Positions 25,898 to 36,291 of a stretch of DNA of 64,000 nt are shown here, in pieces. Under the pieces are notes generated by a model, which worked only from the letters and a program-made list of their open reading frames with translations, ran no database searches and was not told the origin of the DNA. Origin of the DNA: Bacteroidales bacterium (GTDB lineage: Bacteria > Bacteroidota > Bacteroidia > Bacteroidales > UBA10428); NCBI GenBank assembly GCA_016934055.1, contig JAFGTR010000005.1, forward strand, positions 20,448-84,447. The letters run 5' to 3'. The translations under genes and the position numbers were made by a program. Numbering within the stretch: position 1 is the first letter of the stretch; each line of letters starts with the position of its first letter.

Positions 25898-28183
25898 ATG
25901 ACAAAATTCACCCGTGAAGAAGCATTACGGTATCATTCCTGTGGCAGGCCCGGAAAAATTGAAGTCATACCCACAAAGCCGTATAATACACAATATGATT
26001 TATCGATGGCTTATACACCGGGTGTTGCAGAGCCATGCCTTGAGATTCAAAAAAACAATGACGATGCCTATATTTATACGGCAAAATGTAACCTCGTTGC
26101 TGTTATATCAAATGGGACGGCCGTGCTTGGACTGGGCGATATCGGAGCCCTTGCGGGAAAGCCCGTGATGGAGGGCAAGGGCTTGCTTTTTAAAGTGTTT
26201 GCCGACGTTGATGTTTTTGATATCGAAGTCAATGAGAAGAGTGTTGATAAGCTCATTGCAACTATTGAAGCCATATCGCCAACATTTGGCGGAATAAACC
26301 TTGAAGATATCAAAGCGCCTGAATGTTTTGAAGTTGAAGAAAGGCTGAAGCAAAAGCTGGATATCCCGGTTTTTCATGATGACCAGCATGGCACAGCAAT
26401 CATTTCCGGGGCAGGTTTGCTTAATGCCCTGGAAATAATAGAAAAAAAAATCAATGAGATCAAGGTTGTTATAAACGGGGCAGGAGCCGCAGCCATATCC
26501 TGTGCAAAGCTTTATAAAAATCTTGGCGTTAAGGCCGACAATATTTATATGCTTGACAGCAAAGGACTGATAACCGCAAAAAGGACTGATTTAAATAAAC
26601 ATAAACAGGAATTTGCCCGGGACGTTTCAATAAATACACTGGCAGAAGTTCTGAAAGGGGCTGATGTATTCCTGGGACTCTCTGTTGGCAACATATTAAC
26701 ACCCGACATGCTGAAAACCATGGCTCCCAACCCTATAGTATTTGCCATGGCCAATCCGGTGCCGGAAATCGCTTATGATGAAGCCATTAAAGTAAGACCT
26801 GATATCATCATGGCCACAGGACGTTCGGACTATCCTAACCAGATTAACAATGTGCTGGGATTTCCTTTTATTTTCCGTGGTGCATTGGATGTCAGGGCAA
26901 AAACCATCAATGAGGAGATGAAACTGGCTGCTGTACATGCCCTGGCAAAACTGGCAAAGGAAGATGTCCCTGAAGCAGTTAATGTGGCTTATAAAGTTCA
27001 TAATCTTTCTTTCGGGAAAGAATACATTATTCCTAAGCCCCTTGATCCAAGGCTTATTACCAACGTGGCGCCTGCTGTTGCAAAAGCAGCAATGGAAACA
27101 GGTGTTGCCAGAATTCCGATTACCGACTGGAAAGGTTATAGCATTGAGCTTATGAAACGTATGGGCTTATACAATAAGCTTGTTGATGATATCCGGATAA
27201 AAGCCGGTCAGCAGCCCAAGCGTATTATCATGGCCGATGCATCCAATTTTAAGGTCATCAAAGCAGCCCACCTTGTGCACATGGAGGGTATTGCAAAGCC
27301 GGTTCTGATGGGTAATGAAGATGAAATTCATAAAATGGCAAAACAATACAACCTCGATCTGGCCGGAATATCCATTATTGATAACTACAGTCCCAAAGAA
27401 GATAAAAGAAGAAAACGCTATGCTCAGTTGTTGTTTGAAAAACGACAGCGAAAAGGGATGACTTACGACGAAGCACATGAAAGGATAAAGGATCCTAATT
27501 ATTTTGGCGTTATGATGGTAGAAACCGGTGATGCCGATGGGTTTCTGGCCGGTTTCTCCACCCGGTATGCGAATACTATACGTCCTGCCCTGCAGATTAT
27601 AGGTTCTAACAATACCCAGAATCATATAGCCGGCATGTATATTATCATCACAAAACAGGGGCCCTTCTTTTTTGCCGATACCACGGTTAACATCAATCCG
27701 TCATCAAGGGCACTTGCTGACACAGCTCTGCTCACTGCCAATGAAGTAAGAAGGTTCAATATGGTACCAAAAATTGCCATGCTTTCTTTTTCTAATTTCG
27801 GATCAAACCGTACCGATAGTCCTAACAAGGTAAGAGAAGCTGTGGAGATACTTCACCGTGATTATCCCGATTTGATCGTTGACGGGGAAATCCAGGCAAC
27901 ATTTGCGTTTAACCGGCAACTGCGCATGGAGAAATTCCCGTTTTCAAAACTGGCCGATATGGAAGTCAACACTGTCATTTTCCCTGATCTCAATGCCGGA
28001 AATATTGCCTATAAAATGATGCAGGAACTGGCAGGTGCTGAAGTCATAGGTCCCGTTCTGATGGGTATTCGTAAACCCATCAATGTTCTTCAGATGAGCA
28101 GTTCAGTAAGGGAAATTGTTAATATGACGGCCATTACAGGTATTGATGCAAAAACGGTATCGGATGAAATTATCAGCCTTTAG
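25898..28183 (+). CDS. maeB: NADP-dependent malic enzyme with C-terminal phosphotransacetylase-like domain
   Basis: 761 aa; YTPGVAEPCLEI, FHDDQHGTAIISGAGLLNAL, C-terminal PTA-like region EIQATFAFNRQLR..NVLQMSSSVREIVNM. Confidence 0.95.
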   Translation: MTKFTREEALRYHSCGRPGKIEVIPTKPYNTQYDLSMAYTPGVAEPCLEIQKNNDDAYIYTAKCNLVAVISNGTAVLGLGDIGALAGKPVMEGKGLLFKVFADVDVFDIEVNEKSVDKLIATIEAISPTFGGINLEDIKAPECFEVEERLKQKLDIPVFHDDQHGTAIISGAGLLNALEIIEKKINEIKVVINGAGAAAISCAKLYKNLGVKADNIYMLDSKGLITAKRTDLNKHKQEFARDVSINTLAEVLKGADVFLGLSVGNILTPDMLKTMAPNPIVFAMANPVPEIAYDEAIKVRPDIIMATGRSDYPNQINNVLGFPFIFRGALDVRAKTINEEMKLAAVHALAKLAKEDVPEAVNVAYKVHNLSFGKEYIIPKPLDPRLITNVAPAVAKAAMETGVARIPITDWKGYSIELMKRMGLYNKLVDDIRIKAGQQPKRIIMADASNFKVIKAAHLVHMEGIAKPVLMGNEDEIHKMAKQYNLDLAGISIIDNYSPKEDKRRKRYAQLLFEKRQRKGMTYDEAHERIKDPNYFGVMMVETGDADGFLAGFSTRYANTIRPALQIIGSNNTQNHIAGMYIIITKQGPFFFADTTVNINPSSRALADTALLTANEVRRFNMVPKIAMLSFSNFGSNRTDSPNKVREAVEILHRDYPDLIVDGEIQATFAFNRQLRMEKFPFSKLADMEVNTVIFPDLNAGNIAYKMMQELAGAEVIGPVLMGIRKPINVLQMSSSVREIVNMTAITGIDAKTVSDEIISL

Positions 28184-28202
28184 GCAGAGGGCTGCAATGT
28201 AT

Positions 28203-28437
28203 ATTGTCAGATTTGCTGATTTGCTGACCTGCCTGCGCTGTCGCTACGGCAGGCAGGTTTGATGATTTGTTGTGATTGGTATGATTGTTATGATTATTGG
28301 TCTTGTGGTCTGCTGGTCTTCTGGTCTGCTGGTCAAGAAGTCTTGAAGGCTGTTAGACTGTTAGTCTGGAAGTCGTAAAAGTCTTTAGTCTTCTTTATCT
28401 TTGTTCTTTGTTCTTGATTCTTGGCTCTTGTCACTGG
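28203..28437. repeat. Composite intergenic repeat module copy III
   Basis: TTTGCTGA tract, palindrome 28228-28257, ATGATTGTTATGATT, GGTCTGCTGGTCTTCTGGTCTGC, TTTGTTCTTTGTTCTTGATTCTTGG, GTCACTGGTCAC. Confidence 0.8.
28228..28257. repeat. 30-bp GC palindrome cctgcctgcgctgtcgctacggcaggcagg
   Basis: Same family as 14585 and 24136. Confidence 0.9.
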
Positions 28438-29286
28438 TCACTTCTTCCCAAACTCCAGCGGATACCGGTTGCCTTTTATATCAATCAGTGTTGCACGTAC
28501 AGAACCGACAATAATCGGTGATTCAATATAAACCGGAATGCGGTTTTTGTCATTGGTTACCCAAAGAAACATTTTCTCTCCCCCTTTAAAAACACTGCCC
28601 TGAATCAGCATCGCGCTGAATTTCATGCAGTCGATTTCGCCCATATCCCAGATCTTCCTTGTTTCAGTTCCCAGGTACCTGAAATAGATGTTATATATTT
28701 CATTATCCAGCAGGATGGTAATGGGAATGGTATCATTGATAGCGTATTCCGAAAAGTCGAGGTTACGAACATAATAAAGAATCGAAACGATATCAAAAGT
28801 ACAACCGGGTATCTCCAAAGTATCTTTTTGTAATGGCTTGTCACTCTTTCGGGTGTGTAAATAAGCCTTTCCTTTACGGTGATTAAAAACATACAGGTGT
28901 TTAAAGGCATAGCCCCCCTCGTAGACATCGCGATTAAAAACTATTGGTTTGAGCGATTCGGGGTAAACCCATGATTCATAGCGGTCACGCACCTTGAAAA
29001 ACCAGTCCCAGCTTTTATATGTTGCTCCAACGGCAAGAAGGTGCAAACAGGGAATATCGGAAACCATGCTTTCCCTCACCGAAAAATTGACTTCGCCAAC
29101 ATCAGTCCACCATATGAACCAATTGTAAGAAACCTGATAGCGTGCTTCTTCACCCGGCTGAAAGGCAAAATTCTGTACCTTGCAGTCCGCCATCTGCCCC
29201 CTGACTGAATGGTTAATCAACAGTGCTGCCACGAGCAGGATAAAACCCAATAGTCTTCGAAAAAATTTTAAATAGCTAAAATTCAT
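28438..29286 (-). CDS. DUF3108-type exported protein
   Basis: 282 aa; signal peptide; FQPGEEARYQVSYNWFIWWTDVGEVNFSV; YPESLKPIVFNRDVYEGGY. Confidence 0.8.
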   Translation of the reverse strand: MNFSYLKFFRRLLGFILLVAALLINHSVRGQMADCKVQNFAFQPGEEARYQVSYNWFIWWTDVGEVNFSVRESMVSDIPCLHLLAVGATYKSWDWFFKVRDRYESWVYPESLKPIVFNRDVYEGGYAFKHLYVFNHRKGKAYLHTRKSDKPLQKDTLEIPGCTFDIVSILYYVRNLDFSEYAINDTIPITILLDNEIYNIYFRYLGTETRKIWDMGEIDCMKFSAMLIQGSVFKGGEKMFLWVTNDKNRIPVYIESPIIVGSVRATLIDIKGNRYPLEFGKK

Positions 29287-29423
29287 TCTATATTTGATAT
29301 CTTAATTCTAAGGGTACAGATCATAAAACCACTATGAATACTAATCTGTAAAAGTAGAATTAAATAGATGTAAAAATAAAGATTTTGTAATTTTACAGTT
29401 AAACAAACCTTGTCCGTAAGCCG

Positions 29424-30524
29424 ATGAAACGTGATTATCCTTTTGGATTCCGTTTAACTTATGTTTTACTTTCCATTATCCTGCTGATCTATGGTGTTAT
29501 CCTGGCAAAGGATTTTTTATACCCTTTGGCCTTTGGCATATTATTATCATATTTATTATATCCTATTGTCAATTTTCTCGAAAAAAAAGGCATCCCGAGA
29601 ATTCTGGCCATATTGTCCGGAATCATATTGGGAATTGTTGTATTTGCTTCCATAGGCTTCTTTATTTTCAAGAGGATCAGCTTATTTACCGATGATTTAC
29701 CACTGTTCCGGCAAAAAATGATAGCGCACATCGAACAGTTTCAGTTTTATATAAACAAGGAATTTGGCATTCCCGGGGACAGTCTCAAGGAATTTCTCCT
29801 CAGCCATATCACCAACCTGGGTATACAATCGGGAAAAGTCTTTTCTGCAACTACCGGAACCATTTTTAAAGTCCTGATGCAACCGGTATATGTATTTCTC
29901 TTTCTATATTACAGAACAAAATTTGCCTACTTTATTCTGAAAGTAGCAGGGAAGGATAACCGGCCCATTGTTGTAAAAATTTTGAAAGAGATAGCCACTG
30001 TAGTGACACGTTATATGCTGGGCGTTACAACAGTTGTTCTTATATTGTGTATTTTCAACTCAGCCGGTTACCTTATTATTGGCATTAAGTATCCGTTATT
30101 GCTAGGTGTTATATCTGCGTTGTTCAGCTTCATTCCATATTTCGGCAACTTCATCGGAGGAGCCATCCCATTTCTTTTTGCCTTGCTGACAGAAGATTCT
30201 ATGATATATTCACTGCGGGTGGTTATATTTGTATACATTGTTCATTTAATTGAAAACAATATCCTGTCCCCTAATATTGTGGGCAATAATGTAAGAATCA
30301 ATCCTTTTGTTATCATTATAGGCCTTGTTATGGCAGGTATGATATGGGGTTTACCGGGAATGCTGGTTATCATACCTTTCCTGGCCATGCTTACCATCGT
30401 CTTTAAATCTATACCGTCGATGCAACCCTATTCCTATTTGCTCGGCCCTCGTGGCACAAAAAGGCACGCACTTACTTTAGAAAATATAAGGAAATTTGCA
30501 GGCAGGATTAAGAACAAGGTTTAA
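29424..30524 (+). CDS. AI-2E/PerM family transporter
   Basis: 366 aa; multi-TM; SFIPYFGNFIGGAIPFLFALL, HLIENNILSPNIVGNNVRINPFVIIIGLVMAGMIWGLPGMLVIIPFLA. Confidence 0.92.
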   Translation: MKRDYPFGFRLTYVLLSIILLIYGVILAKDFLYPLAFGILLSYLLYPIVNFLEKKGIPRILAILSGIILGIVVFASIGFFIFKRISLFTDDLPLFRQKMIAHIEQFQFYINKEFGIPGDSLKEFLLSHITNLGIQSGKVFSATTGTIFKVLMQPVYVFLFLYYRTKFAYFILKVAGKDNRPIVVKILKEIATVVTRYMLGVTTVVLILCIFNSAGYLIIGIKYPLLLGVISALFSFIPYFGNFIGGAIPFLFALLTEDSMIYSLRVVIFVYIVHLIENNILSPNIVGNNVRINPFVIIIGLVMAGMIWGLPGMLVIIPFLAMLTIVFKSIPSMQPYSYLLGPRGTKRHALTLENIRKFAGRIKNKV

Positions 30525-30539
30525 TAAAAAATATTCCTT

Positions 30540-30914
30540 ATGAAAAAGATCGTTGACAGGTTCTCTGTAAAATCAAGAATAAAGAGTTTCTATTATGCAT
30601 TCCGAGGCCTCGGATCGGCGTTCCGCCAGGAACATAATTTATGGATTCATACACTTGCAGCCCTGGTGGCCGTGACTGCAGGTTTCATTCTCGGCATTAG
30701 TCTGTATGAATGGATGGTCATCGCATTAGTGATTGGTGGTGTTTTTGTAGCCGAATTATTCAACTCTGCAATTGAAAGCCTGGTTGATCTTATTTCACCG
30801 GATTTCAATAAAAAAGCCGGTATGATAAAGGATATGGCTGCCGGGGCAGTGCTTATTTCAGCTGTGACAGCATTGGTGGCAGGATTGATCATTTTTATCC
30901 CGAAATTGTTTTAG
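30540..30914 (+). CDS. dgkA: Diacylglycerol/undecaprenol kinase family protein
   Basis: 124 aa; FYYAFRGLGSAFRQEHNLWIH, FVAELFNSAIESLVDLISPDFNKKAGMIKDMAAGAVLI. Confidence 0.92.
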   Translation: MKKIVDRFSVKSRIKSFYYAFRGLGSAFRQEHNLWIHTLAALVAVTAGFILGISLYEWMVIALVIGGVFVAELFNSAIESLVDLISPDFNKKAGMIKDMAAGAVLISAVTALVAGLIIFIPKLF

Positions 30915-30944
30915 AAACTTATCATACATGATGAAAATAAACGC

Positions 30945-32348
30945 TCAGGCCTCTTTCGGGAGCAGGTTACGGATCCTTTCGATCTGCATTTGTTTATTGA
31001 CTTCGCGCAGATTGCGGGCCGTTTCAGTAAAATACTGATGGCCTGAAATAAATTTTATCTGCATGCGGTTCCAGTCGTTGATGGATTTTATCTTATCTCT
31101 TTCCTGGAGTTCCAGGTAAAGTGTATTTGAAACCGGTATCATATCGCTGCGGCCAAGATAATCGAGATCGGCATCGCACATAATTTCTTCAAGCTTGTTT
31201 TTTGGATTTGGAGGCAGTTTCGTTGAAAGAATAAGTTCACAAATTGTTTCAATCTGAGACTGGGTATAATAAAAGTCAGGTAATATCTGCCGGGCAATGA
31301 GTGTACTGTAATGTTCATGGTTATCGTATCCAATTGTATGGCCGGTGTCATGAAATAATGCTGCTGTTTTCAACATCAGCAGATCCTCATCAACAAGTCC
31401 CTCACCAAGTCCGATAAGTTCAACCTGGGTTACAACGTCAACTGTATGCTTTACATTGTGATAATAAAGGTTCTTGGGCAGTTCTTTTTCGAGTTTGTCG
31501 AGGATAATCTCCTGAAGGTCCATAAACTGAAGGAGCCCGTATCGTATGCTGAAACGCTTGTTCGGAATAATACGTTTTTGCTGAAGTGAGAATTCAGGTT
31601 TAATGCCCCTGACAGTATATAACCTTATATCGCCTTTATATTTAACAGGCATATTGCCAAAGAACTCACAGTCAAACAAGTCCTTTACGAGTTCATAAGT
31701 ATAGGCTGAGATTAAAATTTGTCCGTCTTCACAGAATTGCCGGATGCGTGTGGCCATATTAACTGTATCACCCTTCACCTCATTGATCTGTTTCTTCCCG
31801 CTTTTAAACGAAGCAATCAGTGGGCCGGTGTGTATACCGATTCTCAATTTCCATATCTTGTCGTCATAATATGACCGCTGGATGTCTTTGATATAATATT
31901 GCATTTCAACTGCAGCCTGCAAAACTTCTATAGGGTTGGTCAGTCGTTTTTTGGGAATGCCGCCTACACACATTATGGTATCACCTATGGTTTTGATACT
32001 CTTAATTTCATATTTTCTGATGATATTTTCAATATGCAGAAAAATTTCATCAAGGCTGTCAACAAGAACCTGGGAATCAACATGAGGGGAAATAGCCTGA
32101 AATCCCTGGGCATCAGCAAACAATACCGTAGCCGTTTTATATTTATAAAAGGCTTTCCTTCTGTCTACCGGCGCCTTTATTAGAAGATTCTGGCTGCTGT
32201 TTTTGGCAACCAGCTGTTTATAGTTTTCCACCTCATGGGTAAGAAGATCATTCTGACGGCTTAGTTTCTCGTTTTCTTCAACAAGTGCTTTATTCTGAAG
32301 AATTAACTCAGCTATATGCCTCAGAATACCTGATTTACGTTTACTCAT
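30945..32348 (-). CDS. Class III nucleotidyl cyclase fused to C-terminal HD-superfamily phosphohydrolase domain
   Basis: 467 aa; FADAQGF, IKTIGDTIMCVGG, EVKGDTVNMATRI; HD region HNVKHTVDVV, AALFHDTGHTIGYDNHEHYS, CDADLDYLGR. Confidence 0.88.
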   Translation of the reverse strand: MSKRKSGILRHIAELILQNKALVEENEKLSRQNDLLTHEVENYKQLVAKNSSQNLLIKAPVDRRKAFYKYKTATVLFADAQGFQAISPHVDSQVLVDSLDEIFLHIENIIRKYEIKSIKTIGDTIMCVGGIPKKRLTNPIEVLQAAVEMQYYIKDIQRSYYDDKIWKLRIGIHTGPLIASFKSGKKQINEVKGDTVNMATRIRQFCEDGQILISAYTYELVKDLFDCEFFGNMPVKYKGDIRLYTVRGIKPEFSLQQKRIIPNKRFSIRYGLLQFMDLQEIILDKLEKELPKNLYYHNVKHTVDVVTQVELIGLGEGLVDEDLLMLKTAALFHDTGHTIGYDNHEHYSTLIARQILPDFYYTQSQIETICELILSTKLPPNPKNKLEEIMCDADLDYLGRSDMIPVSNTLYLELQERDKIKSINDWNRMQIKFISGHQYFTETARNLREVNKQMQIERIRNLLPKEA

Positions 32349-32582
32349 AGATAAATGAAAATGCTGATGGCTAATTCATTTGCTTAAAAAACAATAGTGT
32401 TTTAATATGTTTAATTTACGATTATTTTTTATAAGAGTTTCCAGTTTTTAATATAAGTTAAGTAATTTTTATAATATAAGTTACCCTGTTCATCGGGTAT
32501 AACGCCTTTGTTTGAGGCTGAAAAAAACAAAGAAGTGACTGTATCACATTATTTTAAAAGATTTCTTTATTTATTTTCCTGG

Positions 32583-35500
32583 TTAACGCTTTTTCTTATC
32601 AGAAGAGTCCGACTTCGACTTTAACTTCAGATTCTCCTGCTTCAATGCTTCAACCTGTTGTTCAAGTTTAAGCCTTATCCTTTCTGATTCGTCCTGTGTA
32701 GCCCTCATTTCTTCCATATTCTGCCTTAATTCTTCTTCCTGGGCCTGGAGTTCTTCGGATTGTTCCCGTGTTTGGGCATACATTTCCTTAACCCGCCTTT
32801 CAGCTTTAAATGATGAAATAATAGGCACCAGCATTTCTGCGAGCTTTTCAATAAAATTAATTTTATACGGTTCAATCTCATGAAAGGAAGCCATTTCAAT
32901 CACACCTTCTATATTAACGTCAAACTTAACAGGAAGCAAAAGCAGAAAATCAGGTTTCCGTTCTCCCAGACCAGAACTAATCTTAAAATAATCTTCGGGG
33001 ACTTCCCTTATCACCACCAATTCACTTGATTTATAGCAGGATCCGACAAGTCCTTCACCAGGCTGTATCTTCTTAAGTTCAATATTTTCAGAACTTTTTA
33101 TATTTCCTGCTGTATATTCAAGAAATCTGTTTTCAGGGTCGTCATCGTTTATGATATAAATAGCACCTGAAATGGCTTCAACGTATGAAGTCAGGTTTGA
33201 TATCAGATCATGACAAAGTTTACTCAGGTCGCTTTTTTCCTTGCTGAGAATTTCAGAGAATTTAGCCAGTCCATCGTTAAACCATCGGATCTCATATTCC
33301 GCTCTCTCCTTTTCTGCCAGCATCTTCTGATGATTTTCGATTTCGTCTTTTCTTGCCTGTAATTCCTTTTCACCCTCCCTGAGTTTATTTTCCAGAATAA
33401 GCTTATCTTCTTTCAGACGTTTCTCTCTCCAGATTATAAAATAAGCTATCAGTGCGGACAATATGATTATGATTAAAAGATAAAACCAGATGGTTCTCCA
33501 GAAAGGCGGTTTTACAATTATGGTGAGGCTAATGGGCTCATCATTCCAGACACCGCTGTTATTGGAAGCCTTCACCATAAAAATATACTTACCCGGTGGC
33601 AGATTTGAATAACCGGCTATACGGCCTGAAGCATCAACGTAATTCCAGTCATCAAATCCTTCAAGCTTATAGGCATATCGGTTCTGTTCAGGGGCTGCGT
33701 AATGAAGGCCCGAAAATTCAATGGCAAACGTTTTTATCCGGTGATTTATCTTAATTTCACTGGTTTCCATCAAGGCCTTCTTCAGTATTCTTATCCCGCC
33801 TACTACTTCATTGACCTTTACAGACCTGTTATTTACCCTGAAATCAGTAAGAACCAACAAAGGAGGATACGGATTTTCTTTTACCCTTGAAGGGAAAAAA
33901 GAGTTACATCCATTGACACCGCCAAAGAAAAATTCACCTTCCCGGCTGACCATTTTTGAATTTGAGATAAATTGCCTGCTTTGCAAACCTTCAAAACGGG
34001 TGAATTTTTTAAATTCTAACGAATCCTGATCATGAACGAGACCATAAAAACAATACAATCCATCATTGGAAGAGACCCATAAATTGCCGTCAGCATCATC
34101 AAGAATGCCCGCAATAACAATCCCCGGAAATCCGTGGGAAGGTCCGACCTGAACATAACTCAGGCTGTCAGGATTTAACCTGATGATAGAATTATTGTCA
34201 ATGCCAAACCACAGGTTACCATGCATATCGCAGTGCATTTCACTGAAAGATTGAATGCTGAGCGAATCAATTTTTGATATCAACCTTAACGCCTGTGTTA
34301 ACGGATCGATATTAAGTATTCCCGGTATTCCGGGTCCTGCCGCCCAAAGCATCCCGTTTTTATCCGGGATAATGAGCTCTATCAATCCTATGTTTTCAAT
34401 TTGTTCTACATCCTCCGGCAGGTTGATCCTTGTGAAGCCTTTATCTGCAAGCCTCTTCATGCATAAACCGTTGCGTGTGCCCACCCACAGATTATCGTTA
34501 TCATCAAGATGAAGGGCATAAATATCATTGCTCGGTACGGAATTCGAATCAAGGGGATCATACAGATAATTTGTAAACTGCCGGCTGTTGATGTTATAAT
34601 GACTTAATCCTCCTGCATTGGTGGCAATCCAGAGATTACCATTCCGGTCAATTTCAATTTCCTTTATATTATCGCTTAATAAACTGTTTTTGTCATCTGC
34701 CTTAGGAAGATAATAGGTAAACAATCCTGTTTCCCTGTTCAGAAAATTCAAACCACCATGTTCAGTCCCGACCCAGATATTACCTTCAGCGTCTTCAGCA
34801 AAACAATAAACATTTCTGTCATTTAAGAAATAAGGACTTTTAAGGTTGCTGTATTGATAAAGGGTGATGCCTGAAGCGTTCATATTTGTATAGCTCACCC
34901 CTCCGGCAAAAGTACCCAGCCACAAACCTTCGTTATCATCAACAAGGGCAAACTGAACCGAGTTATGGCTCAGAGTTGAGAACGGATGCTCGGTATAAGC
35001 ATACCGGTAAAACGAATTTTTTGCCCGGTTAAACAAATACAGACCGGTTTGGGTTCCTATCCAGAAATTACCCTTTTTATCTTCAAAGATAGCACGTACC
35101 CGGCCGCCACCGGTAACAGTATAATCGGGATAGAGTCGTTTAAAGGACTGTGAGAACGGATCAAAAAGATTAAGCCCGTTGTTGTATGTACCAAACCAGA
35201 GATTGCCATTAGCATCCTTGTAAACTGACTCAACCCGGTTTTCACTTATGGATGTTGTGTCATCGGCGGTGTGCCGGTAAGGCATGAATTTTCCTGTGTT
35301 TCTTTCAAATCTGGCAATGCCATTTTCATATGTCGATACCCAGATATCCTTGTTTTCATCAAAGACTATATTGGTAAGATTGTCGTTGGGTAAAGAACCC
35401 TGATCATCGGGATCATGCCTCAGAGTTCTTATGGAATTATCAGTTAAATCATAACAAATCAGTCCGTTACCCCATGTGCATATCCATAATTGTCCGCTGT

Positions 35501-35930
35501 CATCCTCAGCAATATCCTGTACGCGTCCTATGCCATCGGGGTATGAAGGATGTCTGAGCTCAACAAAAGTATTATGGCCATAGTTAAACCGGCTGAGACC
35601 ATTGTGGGTCCCCACCCAAAGGATTTTTCTGCTGTCGCAAAAGATGGCCTCCACCCTGTTGTGTGAAAGGGATAGAGAATCTTTGTCATCATGATAAAAA
35701 CAGGTAAGTTCATAGCCGTCATACCTGTTCAGACCATATATTGAGCCGAACCATAAAAAACCATAACTGTCCTGGCATATACTGATGACACGGCTGTTGG
35801 ACAGGCCTTCATCAATTGTAATATGTTTGAATCTGAGCTGATCATGAATCCTTTCGGTGATCTGGCCAAGAGCAAATTCAGCATAATATAATAATAGTAA
35901 AAACCAGAATACCCTGCCACACCCATTCAT
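32583..35930 (-). CDS. Two-component-regulator-propeller sensor with Y_Y_Y domain, TM helix, GAF domain and coiled coil; no kinase domain seen
   Basis: 1115 aa; repeated DxxGNLWxGT propeller blades, YKLEGFDDWNYVD, TM FWRTIWFYLLIIIILSALIAYFIIW, GAF GAIYIINDDD..GLVGSCYKSSELVVI, QEEELRQNMEEMRATQDE. Confidence 0.88.
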   Translation of the reverse strand: MNGCGRVFWFLLLLYYAEFALGQITERIHDQLRFKHITIDEGLSNSRVISICQDSYGFLWFGSIYGLNRYDGYELTCFYHDDKDSLSLSHNRVEAIFCDSRKILWVGTHNGLSRFNYGHNTFVELRHPSYPDGIGRVQDIAEDDSGQLWICTWGNGLICYDLTDNSIRTLRHDPDDQGSLPNDNLTNIVFDENKDIWVSTYENGIARFERNTGKFMPYRHTADDTTSISENRVESVYKDANGNLWFGTYNNGLNLFDPFSQSFKRLYPDYTVTGGGRVRAIFEDKKGNFWIGTQTGLYLFNRAKNSFYRYAYTEHPFSTLSHNSVQFALVDDNEGLWLGTFAGGVSYTNMNASGITLYQYSNLKSPYFLNDRNVYCFAEDAEGNIWVGTEHGGLNFLNRETGLFTYYLPKADDKNSLLSDNIKEIEIDRNGNLWIATNAGGLSHYNINSRQFTNYLYDPLDSNSVPSNDIYALHLDDNDNLWVGTRNGLCMKRLADKGFTRINLPEDVEQIENIGLIELIIPDKNGMLWAAGPGIPGILNIDPLTQALRLISKIDSLSIQSFSEMHCDMHGNLWFGIDNNSIIRLNPDSLSYVQVGPSHGFPGIVIAGILDDADGNLWVSSNDGLYCFYGLVHDQDSLEFKKFTRFEGLQSRQFISNSKMVSREGEFFFGGVNGCNSFFPSRVKENPYPPLLVLTDFRVNNRSVKVNEVVGGIRILKKALMETSEIKINHRIKTFAIEFSGLHYAAPEQNRYAYKLEGFDDWNYVDASGRIAGYSNLPPGKYIFMVKASNNSGVWNDEPISLTIIVKPPFWRTIWFYLLIIIILSALIAYFIIWREKRLKEDKLILENKLREGEKELQARKDEIENHQKMLAEKERAEYEIRWFNDGLAKFSEILSKEKSDLSKLCHDLISNLTSYVEAISGAIYIINDDDPENRFLEYTAGNIKSSENIELKKIQPGEGLVGSCYKSSELVVIREVPEDYFKISSGLGERKPDFLLLLPVKFDVNIEGVIEMASFHEIEPYKINFIEKLAEMLVPIISSFKAERRVKEMYAQTREQSEELQAQEEELRQNMEEMRATQDESERIRLKLEQQVEALKQENLKLKSKSDSSDKKKR

Positions 35931-36225
35931 ATCTCAATGTTTATATTAACTGATGATTAAAGATATCCAACATGGCTGACAAATACAATGAATTAATTCA
36001 GAAATTTTTTACCCGCATCACCTGATATATATCACATTTTTATTGACTTATCATTGAAAACTAAGAAAACCCGACAGTGTCTGAAAGACCTGTCAGTATT
36101 TTACTTAATACAAAACATTACCCCCAACAAAACCGACCATCATTCACACATAACTTCTCACGCTAAAGCAATGGCATTATCAGGCCGGCTCTGTTGTGGT
36201 CAAAAGCATCACAAAAAATTTACAT

Positions 36226-36233
36226 TAACTTTG
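36226..36233 (+). promoter_or_regulatory. Probable Bacteroidota -7 element TAACTTTG upstream of uvrB
   Basis: TAnnTTTG match, 58 bp upstream of the uvrB ATG. Confidence 0.5.
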
Positions 36234-36291
36234 CATGCACGCAGGACAAAATCAGATGTCTTATCTTAACTAACTTATTCTTCTCACAAAA

